64,000 nucleotides of DNA from Desulfosporosinus youngiae DSM 17734 (GCF_000244895.1 NZ_CM001441.1:2252226-2316225); one strand, 5' to 3'. Positions 17,824 to 26,443 are shown, numbered from the stretch's first letter. Translations and numbers: made by a program. The notes: generated by a model not told the origin, from the letters alone.

Positions 17824-18651
17824 ATGAAAAGAAGATGGTTGGTATTATTAGTAACGATCTGTGCAGTTGCTCTGCTAGGTACAGGATGCGGTCAGAAAGC
17901 TCCGGACACTGCACAAACAGGGGATCAATCCTGGAATAAGATCAAAGAAAGTGGAGAATTCATCGTTGGTTTAGACGATAATTACCCGCCCGCAGGTTTT
18001 CGTGATAAAGCTGGAGAGCTGGTTGGCGTTGATATTGACTTAGCGAAAGAGGCTGCTAAACGTCTGGGCGTAAAAGCTGTATTCAAGCCTGTTCAATGGG
18101 ATGGAGTTCTGTTGAATTTGAAAAACGGTGAAATTGACCTGATCTGGAATGCCCTGGGTGTTACTCCTGAAAGGCAGCAGGAAATTGGCTTTACGGATGT
18201 TTATATGGAGGATCGGAATATTATCGTGGTTAAATCCGGTTCACCAATCAAGACCAAGGCGGATTTAGCTGGAAAAACCATTGGACTTCAATTAGGCAGC
18301 ACTGCGGAAGAAGCGGTTGCTAAAGATGAGGTTTCCTCTAAGATTAAGGAAGTCAGAAAGTTTGAAAGTCCAACGGTTGCCTTGATGGATTTAGAAGCTG
18401 GCCGTATTGATGCTGTCGTAACTAACGAAATGAATGGCCGTTACTTGATTACCACAGAAAAAACTTCCGATAAGTTCTATATTTTATCAGCAGAAGAAGG
18501 GGATTTTGGTAAAGAACCTTATGGTGTTGGTGTACGCAAAGAAGATAAAGCTTTCCTTGCCGAACTTAACCGTGTTCTTGATGAAATGAAAGCCGATGGA
18601 ACGTCTGCTAAAATCAGTAATCAGTGGTTTGGATCAGATATTATTAAGTAG
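17824..18651 (+). CDS. polar amino acid ABC transporter substrate-binding lipoprotein
   Basis: A 275-residue periplasmic-binding-protein type 2 family member (SBP_bac_3). It has a signal peptide with Cys in LLGTGCGQ (lipoprotein attachment), followed by FIVGLDDNYPPAGFRDKAGELVGVDIDLAKEAAKRLG, the classic start of amino acid binding proteins. ATG 17824 follows GGGAAGGA. It belongs functionally with the permeases and ATPase at 19068-21214. The 416-base gap to the first permease contains structured repeat copy 2, which interrupts the operon. The ligand is unknown; cystine, glutamine or arginine would be typical. Confidence 0.9.
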   Translation: MKRRWLVLLVTICAVALLGTGCGQKAPDTAQTGDQSWNKIKESGEFIVGLDDNYPPAGFRDKAGELVGVDIDLAKEAAKRLGVKAVFKPVQWDGVLLNLKNGEIDLIWNALGVTPERQQEIGFTDVYMEDRNIIVVKSGSPIKTKADLAGKTIGLQLGSTAEEAVAKDEVSSKIKEVRKFESPTVALMDLEAGRIDAVVTNEMNGRYLITTEKTSDKFYILSAEEGDFGKEPYGVGVRKEDKAFLAELNRVLDEMKADGTSAKISNQWFGSDIIK

Positions 18652-18657
18652 CCCATT

Positions 18658-18940
18658 CATGCTACTGATGTGCACCATCAGATGATGAAAACAGGTCCCT
18701 TTGGTCGGGCAGCATCGCCCACATCCGCTCACTCAGCACTCCGAGGCTAGCCCACTCGCTGGCGCGGGGCTCCGCCAAACCTCTGGGTAATACCTGAGGT
18801 GAACCCGTGGCTCCGCTTCCCCGCGTCAGCTTTGTGGGCTTTACCGCCTCTCCATGCCATGAGTTCACTTCTGTGGGCGATGCTGCCTTCCTTTGAGGTC
18901 TACAATTGTTCAGAATGCTTTTGGGATATTTTTCAGAGTG
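18658..18940 (+). ncRNA. structured intergenic repeat element, copy 2
   Basis: This is homologous to the element at 2692-2978. The closing helix is 18707-18723 with 18872-18888 (16 Watson-Crick pairs plus one G-U). The internal helix is 18759-18769 with 18819-18829 (11 bp, one G-U). The pseudoknot is 18799-18804 with 18863-18868. It begins 7 bases after the stop codon of the amino acid binding protein and separates it from its permease genes. An untranslated T-rich, A+T-rich stretch (18941-19067) follows up to the first permease. Confidence 0.6.
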
Positions 18941-19067
18941 TAAAGGAATAGGAAGCTGAGAAATTCTTCCTATTCCTTATTTTACCCACCCCAATGCAAG
19001 AACTTACTCCTCCCTATTCTTTAGTTACGGTCAATAAAAGACAATCATAAGGGGACAAGAGAAAACC

Positions 19068-19709
19068 ATGGATTATGTTCTATCGATATTACCCATTCTA
19101 TTAAAGGGGCTTAAGCTTTCCCTGACGGTTTATGGTATTGTCATTATTTTAATCTTCCCTTTAGCAATTTTGGCCGCTGTTGGTAAAGTTTCAGGCCCCT
19201 TGATTATCAAAAGGATTTTGGATTTATACACTTGGATCTGGCGAGGTACTCCACTTTTACTCCAATTGTTTTTCATATACTTTGGTTTGCCTTACTTTGG
19301 CATCAATTTACCGCCTTTGGCTGCAGTAATTATCGCTTTTACCTTAAATGTAGCAGCTTATGAAACAGAGATTATTCGGGCAGGAATTGAATCTATTGAT
19401 AAAGGGCAGTATGAAGCTGCTAAGGCGTTAGGGATGACTTATGTTCAGACAATGCGTCGGATTATTATTCCTCAAACGATCAGACGGGTCTTGCCGGCTA
19501 CCTGCAATGAAGCCATTCTTACCTTTAAGGATACCGCGCTGGTTGCGGCTATCGGTATGGGTGATTTACTGCGCTCAGCTAAAGAAGTAGTAACTAGTGA
19601 TTTCAAGATTACTGCCTTTTTTGTCGCTTTTGTTTTCTACCTGATCATTTCTTCTATTTTGCTTCAAGTGTTTACCCGGTTAGAGAAGAAATATTCGATT
19701 TACGAATAA
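19068..19709 (+). CDS. polar amino acid ABC transporter permease, first paralogue
   Basis: A 213-residue HisM/GlnP-type permease (His/Glu/Gln/Arg/opine family) with about five membrane helices. The cytoplasmic EAA loop reads GQYEAAKALGMTYVQTMRRIIIPQTIRRVLP, which contacts the ATPase. RBS GGGGACAAGAG precedes the ATG. Its closest relative is the next gene; much of the two proteins aligns residue by residue, ending in the same EKKYSIYE. They may form a heterodimeric channel. Confidence 0.92.
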   Translation: MDYVLSILPILLKGLKLSLTVYGIVIILIFPLAILAAVGKVSGPLIIKRILDLYTWIWRGTPLLLQLFFIYFGLPYFGINLPPLAAVIIAFTLNVAAYETEIIRAGIESIDKGQYEAAKALGMTYVQTMRRIIIPQTIRRVLPATCNEAILTFKDTALVAAIGMGDLLRSAKEVVTSDFKITAFFVAFVFYLIISSILLQVFTRLEKKYSIYE

Positions 19710-19787
19710 GGAGCTGTGCCGAATAGACAGCTATGATATAAATGAAAATTAACGGTCTGATTAAGGCAAACGAAGGGACAAGAGATA

Positions 19788-20438
19788 ATGGATCATATGG
19801 AGTATGTTCTGAGTATACTACCGTTTATTTTATCCGGATTAAAGCTGACGGCTAAGGTTTATGTACTTACCTTAGTATTCGCGCTGCCTCTGGGGCTTTT
19901 AGCTGCTATTGGAAAAGTAAAAGGACCAAAGCCTTTACAGAAGATCCTATATCTGTACACATGGATCTGGAGAGGCACGCCTCTGCTTCTCCAGTTGTTT
20001 TTTGTGTTTTATGGCTTGCCCATAATAGGTATCAGGCTCTCCCCTTTGGCAGCGGCGACCGTTACCTATGCTTTAAATTCCGGGGCATATTTGACGGAAA
20101 TCTTCCGGGGCGGGATAGAATCCATCGACAAGGGTCAATATGAAGCTGCCAAAGTTTTGGGGATGACATACCCTCAAACCATGCGCCGGATCGTCATTCC
20201 TCAAACCGTGAGACGGGTTTTGCCTCCTTCTTGCAGTGAGGCTATTAATTTAGTTAAGGAAACTGCTCTTCTGGCAGTTATAGGGATGCCAGACTTATTG
20301 CGTATTGCAACCCAAATTTTCACCAGGGATTTTAATATTACTCCATTTATTGTGGCCTTTGTTCTGTACCTAATTATCTCTTCTGTTCTTGTCAAACTTT
20401 TTGGCACATTAGAGAAGAAATATTCGATATATGAATAG
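19788..20438 (+). CDS. polar amino acid ABC transporter permease, second paralogue
   Basis: A 216-residue permease of the same family, with the EAA loop [31 protein letters not shown]. Tandem duplication is likely, as both genes share framework, loop and C terminus. A second in-frame ATG at 19797 is possible; 19788 follows GGGACAAGAG. It is 17 bases from the ATPase gene. Confidence 0.92.
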   Translation: MDHMEYVLSILPFILSGLKLTAKVYVLTLVFALPLGLLAAIGKVKGPKPLQKILYLYTWIWRGTPLLLQLFFVFYGLPIIGIRLSPLAAATVTYALNSGAYLTEIFRGGIESIDKGQYEAAKVLGMTYPQTMRRIVIPQTVRRVLPPSCSEAINLVKETALLAVIGMPDLLRIATQIFTRDFNITPFIVAFVLYLIISSVLVKLFGTLEKKYSIYE

Positions 20439-20455
20439 GAGAGTGTGAAGAAGCA

Positions 20456-21214
20456 ATGACAATGATACGTATGAGTAATATTCATAAATATTTTGGCCGG
20501 CTCCATGTTCTGAAGGGAGTATCATTAGAGGTTAATAAAGGGGAGATTATTTCGATTATCGGGCCGAGCGGTTCCGGAAAAAGCACGTTGCTTCGCTGTA
20601 TGAATCAATTGGAACGAATTGATCAGGGGAGTATTGAGATTGAAGGGGTAATAGTAGAGGCGGCAGGAGATACAGGAGTAAAGGTGACTGCATCTCATCC
20701 GGAGGTGCGGGCTACTTACCGGAAAATGGGTATGGTGTTCCAGGGCTTTAATCTTTTTCCGCATATGACTGCTTTAGGCAATGTCATAGAAGCACCGATG
20801 CTTGTCAATAAAATGGCCAAAGATGATGCAGTACAAATTGCCGAGAAGCAATTGGCAAAGGTGGGTTTATTGGAGAAAAAAGATGCCTATCCTTCAAAAC
20901 TATCCGGCGGACAAAAGCAGCGGGTGGCCATTGCCCGGGCCTTGGCCATGAACCCTGATATTATGCTTTTTGATGAACCAACCTCAGCTTTAGATCCGGA
21001 GTTAATCGGAGAAGTGCTGAGTGTCATCAAGAACCTGGCTCAAGAGCATATGACAATGTTAATAGTGACTCATGAAATGGGATTTGCCAAGGAAATTTCC
21101 GACCGGGTGATTTTCATGGATGATGGAAAAATTCTTGAAGACAGCAGCCCTAAGGAATTTTTTGATAATCCCCGTCACCCCAGGATTAAAACGTTTTTAG
21201 AGAAGATGCTGTAA
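20456..21214 (+). CDS. polar amino acid ABC transporter ATP-binding protein
   Basis: A 252-residue GlnQ/HisP-type ATPase. Walker A is GPSGSGKST, the signature [16 protein letters not shown], Walker [14 protein letters not shown], with the switch His in VTHEMGFA. The insertion after Walker A ([21 protein letters not shown]) is somewhat longer than in most GlnQ proteins. It energises uptake by the two upstream permeases. A strong terminator follows. Confidence 0.95.
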   Translation: MTMIRMSNIHKYFGRLHVLKGVSLEVNKGEIISIIGPSGSGKSTLLRCMNQLERIDQGSIEIEGVIVEAAGDTGVKVTASHPEVRATYRKMGMVFQGFNLFPHMTALGNVIEAPMLVNKMAKDDAVQIAEKQLAKVGLLEKKDAYPSKLSGGQKQRVAIARALAMNPDIMLFDEPTSALDPELIGEVLSVIKNLAQEHMTMLIVTHEMGFAKEISDRVIFMDDGKILEDSSPKEFFDNPRHPRIKTFLEKML

Positions 21215-21247
21215 AGTTTTGGTTTTATTAATAAGCGGACATCACTA

Positions 21248-21276
21248 GCGATTGGTTTAGCCAATCGTTTTTTTTA
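21248..21276 (+). terminator. Rho-independent terminator of the amino acid ABC operon
   Basis: CGATTGG (21249-21255) pairs with CCAATCG (21261-21267), followed by eight T residues. Confidence 0.85.
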
Positions 21277-21394
21277 TGGAGAAGCGCTGAATAGCAGGCA
21301 GAAACTCCACAATTGTGGTACAAAACTATAATGGATGATTTCAAACAGACAGGATAATTGGTAATTCGTTACTAATACTGGTTGAATCTACAAA

Positions 21395-21424
21395 TTGACG
21401 CAGGATTTTTGGTCGTGCTACTAT
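21395..21424 (+). promoter_or_regulatory. putative promoter of the TasA-like operon
   Basis: TTGACG at 21395-21400 and TACTAT at 21419-21424 with an 18-base spacer, about 80 bases before the first TasA-like gene. The A+T-rich leader between them contains no recognised riboswitch. Confidence 0.5.
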
Positions 21425-21505
21425 AGCAGTGACAAAAGTAATGATATTCAGTAAAAAATAATTATTATAATAATATCAATTATCCTTTTTTAGCAGGAGG
21501 AATAT

Positions 21506-22468
21506 ATGAAAAGAGTATTATTGCTATTAACATTGATTTTGGTTATGGTAAGTTCGATTACGGCAGGTACGTTAGCAATGTATACTGTTTCCATTGATAA
21601 TTTGGCTGAAGGCAGTGTTGTTGCCAAAGAGTTTATCTTTGTCGGGGAAGGTGCGGATAATTTTCAGCAGGGACTTAAGATAGCGCCGGCAGAGACTGTG
21701 CAGTGGCAGTTTAAAGTTAAAAATTATCAGAATCACATTGTCTCAGAAACAGATATGTATTATAAACTTACCTTTAATGTAGACGCTTTGTCAGGTAAAA
21801 GTGCCATAGAGCCATTAACAGTCACGGTTAAGGACTCGAAAGGCCATGTGCTCAATCGTGTGACCGGAGTAGGGACCTTTGATGTGTTGGGATCATTTCC
21901 TCTGGCGGCCAATGGACAGGAAGAGGATTACACGGTCGAGATCTACTGGCCAAGTGACGGAACCACCGATATTGATTATGCCGGCGGCAATTATGGAACT
22001 ATGATTAATGTGGATGCTGTTGCTTCTCAGATTCCTTTCAGTACCCAGCCTGAGAACCCTTCCCCAAGCAGCCAGGTCAGTGTGCGTTATGAGACAACAA
22101 CTCCCTGGCAGAATGGACAAAGCGGTAATTATCAATATGAATATAAGATTACGATTACTAATAATTCTTCAGAAGCTATCAATAACTGGAGAATCGGGTT
22201 CTTCCTTCATACCGACCAGTTGATTAGCTCATGGAGCAATGCCAAGCTGGTATCCAATTCTTCCGACGGATACTACGAATTCCTTAATCCTGGTTACAAC
22301 AATCAGGCAACGGATAATATATTGCCCGGACAAAGCGTATCATTCCGTGGTCCTGCACGGGGGATGGGCACTGCGGCAATCCAAAATGTGACTGTCGGCG
22401 GCAGTAATATCAGCAATATCGTCGATTTGGACTTGAAATGTGAATTTGGCAAAGCATCTCTGAATTAA
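21506..22468 (+). CDS. TasA/camelysin-like secreted protein with cellulose-binding-like domain
   Basis: A 320-residue secreted protein. The N terminus has a signal segment ending ITAGTLAMYTVS, the cleavage-region pattern of TasA/CalY proteins processed by SipW. The TasA-like beta domain spans about residues 30-175 (IDNLAEGSVVAKEFIF to DYAGGNYGTMINV). About residues 190-315 form a second domain (VRYETTTPWQNGQSGNYQYEYKITITNNSSEAINNWRIGFFL) resembling CBM2-type carbohydrate-binding modules, with several exposed Trp and Tyr. The RBS is AGCAGGAGG. The product may anchor a fibre to polysaccharide; this is inference from domains. It shares its N-terminal half with the protein at 22674. Confidence 0.75.
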   Translation: MKRVLLLLTLILVMVSSITAGTLAMYTVSIDNLAEGSVVAKEFIFVGEGADNFQQGLKIAPAETVQWQFKVKNYQNHIVSETDMYYKLTFNVDALSGKSAIEPLTVTVKDSKGHVLNRVTGVGTFDVLGSFPLAANGQEEDYTVEIYWPSDGTTDIDYAGGNYGTMINVDAVASQIPFSTQPENPSPSSQVSVRYETTTPWQNGQSGNYQYEYKITITNNSSEAINNWRIGFFLHTDQLISSWSNAKLVSNSSDGYYEFLNPGYNNQATDNILPGQSVSFRGPARGMGTAAIQNVTVGGSNISNIVDLDLKCEFGKASLN

Positions 22469-22511
22469 GGGATCTCTGCTGGATGATAGAGGAGAATGAG
22501 GAGGGGGGAAG

Positions 22512-22652
22512 ATGAGGAGGAAGGTTATTTTGATTCTGGCCTTAAGTGCGGTACTATTTGTCTCCCTAACCGTTAGCACCCTTTCTAATTATACGAGTGT
22601 TTCGAGTTTCGGTACAAGCGTTTACCCTGATTTGGAGAAAAACCGAAATTGA
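22512..22652 (+). CDS. 46-residue TasA-like signal-sequence peptide
   Basis: A short ORF between the two TasA-like genes, with a strong ribosome site (GAGGAGGGG). The product is a basic start (MRRK), a hydrophobic core and VSTLSNYTSVSSFG, which mimics the SipW cleavage zone AGTLASYTTTIDN of its neighbours, then only 12 more residues. It could be a truncated TasA-like paralogue, a small secreted peptide or a pilin-like nucleator. No stop or frameshift separates it from a longer frame, so it appears intact as a short gene. Confidence 0.5.
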   Translation: MRRKVILILALSAVLFVSLTVSTLSNYTSVSSFGTSVYPDLEKNRN

Positions 22653-22673
22653 TTTAAAATTGGAGGAATAATA

Positions 22674-23204
22674 ATGAAAAAAGTACTTTCGATTGTCGCA
22701 CTTGTCTTGATTTTATCAACGTCTCTGATCGCCGGAACCTTGGCCAGCTATACTACAACCATTGATAATCTTGCAGAGGGTAGTGTCGTTGCCAAAGAAT
22801 TTATCCTCACTGAAGGCGGCACGGATACGTTTATTAAGAATGTAAAAATCGCGCCGGCTGAAACAATGGATTGGCAGTTTAGCGTGAAAAACTATGATGG
22901 TACAGTTATCAGCGAAACTGAGATGGATCTCAATTTTGTTGTGGATGTTATAGCAGAGAATGGTAAAAGTGTCATTGCGCCCTTGGAAGTAAGTGTTAAA
23001 AATCCTAATGGTGATACTGTTGGCTCAGTAAACTCAAACGGAAAAATAGAATTCAGCGACGAATTTGAGCTGAGTGCCAGTGGTCAGGAGAAAATCTATA
23101 CTGTATCAGTAAACTGGCCCAGCAATGACAACGTAGATATTGACTATGCAGGCGCAGGTTATGGAACCGCCCTTAAGGTATCTGTGACAGGATCTCAAAA
23201 GTAA
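22674..23204 (+). CDS. TasA/camelysin-like secreted fibre protein
   Basis: A 176-residue secreted protein consisting of a signal peptide ending LIAGTLASYTTT and one TasA-like beta-sandwich domain (residues about 27-175). It aligns along its whole length with the N-terminal half of the 21506 product (IDNLAEGSVVAKEFI, IAPAETMDWQFSVKNY, NWPSNDNVDIDYAGAGYGT). TasA family members form extracellular fibres after SipW processing. The RBS is TTGGAGGAA. A strong terminator follows at 23230, so it may be expressed at a higher level than the secretion genes behind it. Confidence 0.8.
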   Translation: MKKVLSIVALVLILSTSLIAGTLASYTTTIDNLAEGSVVAKEFILTEGGTDTFIKNVKIAPAETMDWQFSVKNYDGTVISETEMDLNFVVDVIAENGKSVIAPLEVSVKNPNGDTVGSVNSNGKIEFSDEFELSASGQEKIYTVSVNWPSNDNVDIDYAGAGYGTALKVSVTGSQK

Positions 23205-23229
23205 GCCAATCAGATAGGGCATATTAATC

Positions 23230-23270
23230 AAATAGGGCACAAGTATCAACCTGGTACTTGTGCCCTATTT
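23230..23270 (+). terminator. terminator between TasA-like and SipW genes
   Basis: A perfect 16-bp inverted repeat (23230-23245 with 23255-23270) with a short loop, ending in TATTT. It would reduce read-through from the structural genes into the peptidase and transporter genes. Confidence 0.75.
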
Positions 23271-23373
23271 ATCATTTTAACGGGTAGTCCGCTGATTTTT
23301 TACATATCCATAGGACATAATAGAGACAATCCTTTATGCTGCATACTTGATTCCTTAAAGAGAAGGTTGAGCT

Positions 23374-23913
23374 ATGACACAGAGAAAGTATACGACCCAG
23401 GAGCAAATTGAAGCAATGCGGGAAGAAATCTTGCGTGAAAAACAGAAAATGATGGGCATAGCTACTGATAAAAGTTTATCCGGCCGCTTGTCCCGGAGAA
23501 GGAGAATATTGGGAATAACCGGTCAAGTTCTATTGTCTGCTATGATTGTACTGCTTGTGTGGTCTATTATCTCGATCCAGCTAACAAGGGGCAGGGGAGA
23601 TATTCCCAACATCTTAGGGTTTCAGCTTTTTGCCATAGAATCCGGCAGTATGGAGCCTACCTTAAAAATTGGAGCCGTGATTGTCAGCAGGATACCAAAA
23701 GAAGCAGAACCTCTTGATGTAAATGACATCATAACCTTCAGAACCTTATCGGGTGCTGTCGTCACGCATCGAATTATCGAAGTGGTGAGGGAGGGCGACG
23801 ATACTACAGCATACCGTACCAAGGGAGACAATCCCAAAAATTCAGCAGATCAGGAACTGCTGACCAGGGACAGAGTAATTGGAGTATTTGTTGCCAGAAT
23901 ACCTTTAACCTGA
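23374..23913 (+). CDS. sipW: SipW-type signal peptidase I
   Basis: A 179-residue membrane serine protease of the archaeal/ER-type signal peptidase class. A charged cytoplasmic N terminus (1-45) is followed by one membrane segment (about 48-70). The catalytic Ser is in ESGSMEPTL and the catalytic His in VVTHRI. His in place of the usual Lys defines the SipW subtype, which in Bacillus processes TasA and TapA. Linkage to two TasA-like genes supports the same job here. The second helix common at the C terminus of ER-type enzymes is not obvious; the protein ends ARIPLT. Confidence 0.88.
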   Translation: MTQRKYTTQEQIEAMREEILREKQKMMGIATDKSLSGRLSRRRRILGITGQVLLSAMIVLLVWSIISIQLTRGRGDIPNILGFQLFAIESGSMEPTLKIGAVIVSRIPKEAEPLDVNDIITFRTLSGAVVTHRIIEVVREGDDTTAYRTKGDNPKNSADQELLTRDRVIGVFVARIPLT

Positions 23914-23964
23914 GTTTGCCGATAATTTACAACAGGCCACTCCAAGCTATAGGGGAGAAATGAT

Positions 23965-24930
23965 ATGGAACATAATCCTGAGCAGGTTGTATTAATGGAA
24001 GGAGTCTCATCAGCCGAACGCTTTCTGCTCCCTAAAGAAATATCCCGGAGAGTATTAGATGAGATCACTCTGGTGGTCAAAAGGGCGGAAGCATGGGGGA
24101 TTACCGGAAAGTCATTGTTGGAGCTTAAGTTATTGTTAGAAATTATGGCAAACATTAGACCCTATGACAAGGGAAAATGCGTACTGGTTGAGCGGGGCAT
24201 GATGAGGCGTAAAAGGGTAATCCTTAAGCATGTTTTTTATATCGGAAACTCAGATATGCTTTACAACAATATGAATGTGTTAGAATTCCTGATGTTCGCC
24301 ACTGCTAAGTATAAGATGAATAAGGTATTGCTGCAGGAAGAAATTTTTGAATTGATTATAGATATCGGGCTGGGACACCTTTCCCTGACCCCTAACCATA
24401 GGCTGACCAAAGAGGAAAAGGCTGTGATTACGTTGATCGCAGCAGCATACTCGAATAGTTTGATAATTGTATTCAACCTTCCCGAATACCAATGGGATGA
24501 AGTGCTCGTTGAGGCAGTCGCCGAATTATGCAGGTTTATCAGGGAGCGGGGAAAAAGCATCATCCTTGCAACTCAAAACTGTGGTTTAATTGAGAAAGCT
24601 TGTTCCCATACGGCAATAATTAAGGATGGAAAACTAATTTATGATGGTACGGTGGAGGATTTTCGTTTGAAGTTTGACAAAGTGGAAGTTATTATTCGGG
24701 ATAAATCTGCCCGGTTGATGGCTGAAAAACTTGTTGAGCTTCTCCCGGCCTATGAGTTGGGTATCAAAGGCGATAGTTTGCTGATCAGTAACAAAGGCTT
24801 ACAAGGAAGTGACCCCGGTACAATTTATAAGAACATTTTAGAATCCGGGTTTACACCAGACTCCATGGAGATTAATCCTAAAACTGTGCAAAATGCCTAT
24901 GAGGAGCTTATGAGGCAGCATGATTTATAG
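23965..24930 (+). CDS. degenerate ABC ATPase-like protein
   Basis: A 321-residue protein laid out like an ABC transporter ATPase but lacking its catalytic motifs. The Walker A position reads WGITGKSLLELKLL (no GxxGxGKST). The signature position reads LTKEEKAVITLIAAA instead of LSGGQ. Walker B reads SLIIVFNLPEYQ without the DE pair. The region after it (GKSIILATQNCGLIEKACSHTAIIKDGKLIYDGTVEDFR) keeps the normal ABC shape, with Gln in place of the switch His. About residues 235-321 resemble the C-terminal domain of drug/lantibiotic-export ATPases. It overlaps the permease-peptidase gene by 11 bases. It is probably a structural partner of that membrane protein rather than an ATP hydrolase. Confidence 0.7.
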   Translation: MEHNPEQVVLMEGVSSAERFLLPKEISRRVLDEITLVVKRAEAWGITGKSLLELKLLLEIMANIRPYDKGKCVLVERGMMRRKRVILKHVFYIGNSDMLYNNMNVLEFLMFATAKYKMNKVLLQEEIFELIIDIGLGHLSLTPNHRLTKEEKAVITLIAAAYSNSLIIVFNLPEYQWDEVLVEAVAELCRFIRERGKSIILATQNCGLIEKACSHTAIIKDGKLIYDGTVEDFRLKFDKVEVIIRDKSARLMAEKLVELLPAYELGIKGDSLLISNKGLQGSDPGTIYKNILESGFTPDSMEINPKTVQNAYEELMRQHDL

Positions 24931-26326
24931 AAATAGCTATTTTAGAAAAGAACTGCGCCAAGCTTATACGGAAAACAAAATCAGCACTAAGCGAAAAATG
25001 GCTTCGGCTCTTTTTCTCGGCCTATTTTCCTTTGCCCTTTACTTTGTGTTTCAGACTCTGCAGGAAAGTGTGCTTTCTGATGTTATTCCCGAAATTATGC
25101 AGCCAAGTTTCTTTTCCACCATATACATTTATATTCATATTGCCGTTATTTTTAACATCAGTTATTTTATAATCTATTACGACTATTTATTTTTCACAGA
25201 AATAAGAAAAAATGCTTGGTACCTTTTGATCCAAATGGGTTATAGTCCGGTGATCATGTTTTTTTTAAAGTTGTTGGCCCTTATCTATTCTGTTTTGCTG
25301 ACATACACAGTTGGCTTTGGGACCATAATAATCCTCACCTTTCTTTTAAAGTATAACTTTATTGCAGCCTATCTTCCTGCTCTTTATATTGCAGGAATGG
25401 CAGACCTGCTCTTGATCACGATCCTTTCTATGACCTTTTCCCTCTACGCCAAGACAGTCATCAATGGCCGGTATTGGACTTTCTTTACGGCAATCTTGGG
25501 GTTTGTCCTAAAAATTCTGATGGGTCAGTACGAGATCATTTCTAATCGTGTCGCCATGCAGAACCTTGACACACTATTCAATTTGGGGATTTCACTGTAT
25601 TGGCCGGCTGCGCTAGGGATCATGTTTGCCTGCTGTCTGATAGGTCTGTTTCGGAGCAAAAGTCTGGCCATGTATTATAATCTGTCCCTCAACAGTACCG
25701 TCATCCCGGAGAAAACAGATCTTATAGAAATCGGATCAGGGACGGGCAGGGACCATTTGCTTGGCAGCAAGGCCAAGAAGGGATGGGGCAGTACCATTGT
25801 TGATACACTTACCACCATAGCCTTGATTGTATTTATTTGTGCCGCTCTGGTGTTCAATCTCTTCATTATTCTGATCAATGCTTCGACTCCCGGTCAAGAG
25901 GTTACAATACGCGGAGTGATCCCTTTTGTATTTAGGTCCAATACCATGGAACCGGAAATTATGATTAACGATCTGACTTATTTTCAAAAGGTGGACCATC
26001 AGTACCCGGTTGAGGAAGGAGATATCATTTTATTTGAGGAGAATAATGTACTTTATGTAGAACGAGTTATCGCTGAGTCAGATAAACAATTGACCGTTGA
26101 TATTGACAATTACCCTCCTATGTCGCAGACTGGAGCTATGCAGAAAATAGTGACACGGGACAATGTACACGGCGTGTATACCGGCAGAAGCCGCTGGCTC
26201 GGAGCGTTGATTCTTTTTGCCAATACCATAGTGGGCAGGCTGCTGTTTTTGCTTGTTCCGGCCGTTCTGCTCTTTTATCAGGCCCAGATTTATAAGTATT
26301 TTAAAAAAAGCAATAACCAAGCTTAA
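24920..26326 (+). CDS. ABC-2-like permease fused to a degenerate signal peptidase domain
   Basis: A 468-residue membrane protein. The first part (about 25-250) has six hydrophobic segments in an ABC-2-type permease arrangement. After a hydrophilic linker (about 250-290), a further helix leads into a SipW-like domain (about 330-420). FVFRSNTMEPEI aligns with the SGSMEP box, but the nucleophilic Ser is Thr; LYVERVIAES aligns with VVTHRIIEV, but the His is Glu. A final pair of helices (about 425-460) follows. Catalysis by this domain is doubtful. It may bind TasA-like preproteins and present them to SipW or to a channel. It is coupled to the pseudo-ATPase gene. Confidence 0.72.
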   Translation: MIYRNSYFRKELRQAYTENKISTKRKMASALFLGLFSFALYFVFQTLQESVLSDVIPEIMQPSFFSTIYIYIHIAVIFNISYFIIYYDYLFFTEIRKNAWYLLIQMGYSPVIMFFLKLLALIYSVLLTYTVGFGTIIILTFLLKYNFIAAYLPALYIAGMADLLLITILSMTFSLYAKTVINGRYWTFFTAILGFVLKILMGQYEIISNRVAMQNLDTLFNLGISLYWPAALGIMFACCLIGLFRSKSLAMYYNLSLNSTVIPEKTDLIEIGSGTGRDHLLGSKAKKGWGSTIVDTLTTIALIVFICAALVFNLFIILINASTPGQEVTIRGVIPFVFRSNTMEPEIMINDLTYFQKVDHQYPVEEGDIILFEENNVLYVERVIAESDKQLTVDIDNYPPMSQTGAMQKIVTRDNVHGVYTGRSRWLGALILFANTIVGRLLFLLVPAVLLFYQAQIYKYFKKSNNQA

Positions 26327-26443
26327 GAAGGTATTAAAGTTAAACCTTGGCATTATGGTTGCTTCCTTACGTCTTTTATTTCGATCAAAATCATGGTATC
26401 ATGCAATCTAAGAGAATTACGGCATCGACGACTGATTGCGCGA

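Noticed and set aside
18662-18868. 68-codon minus-strand ORF within structured element copy 2
   Set aside because: The frame is not kept in copy 1, and the covarying helices explain the conservation.
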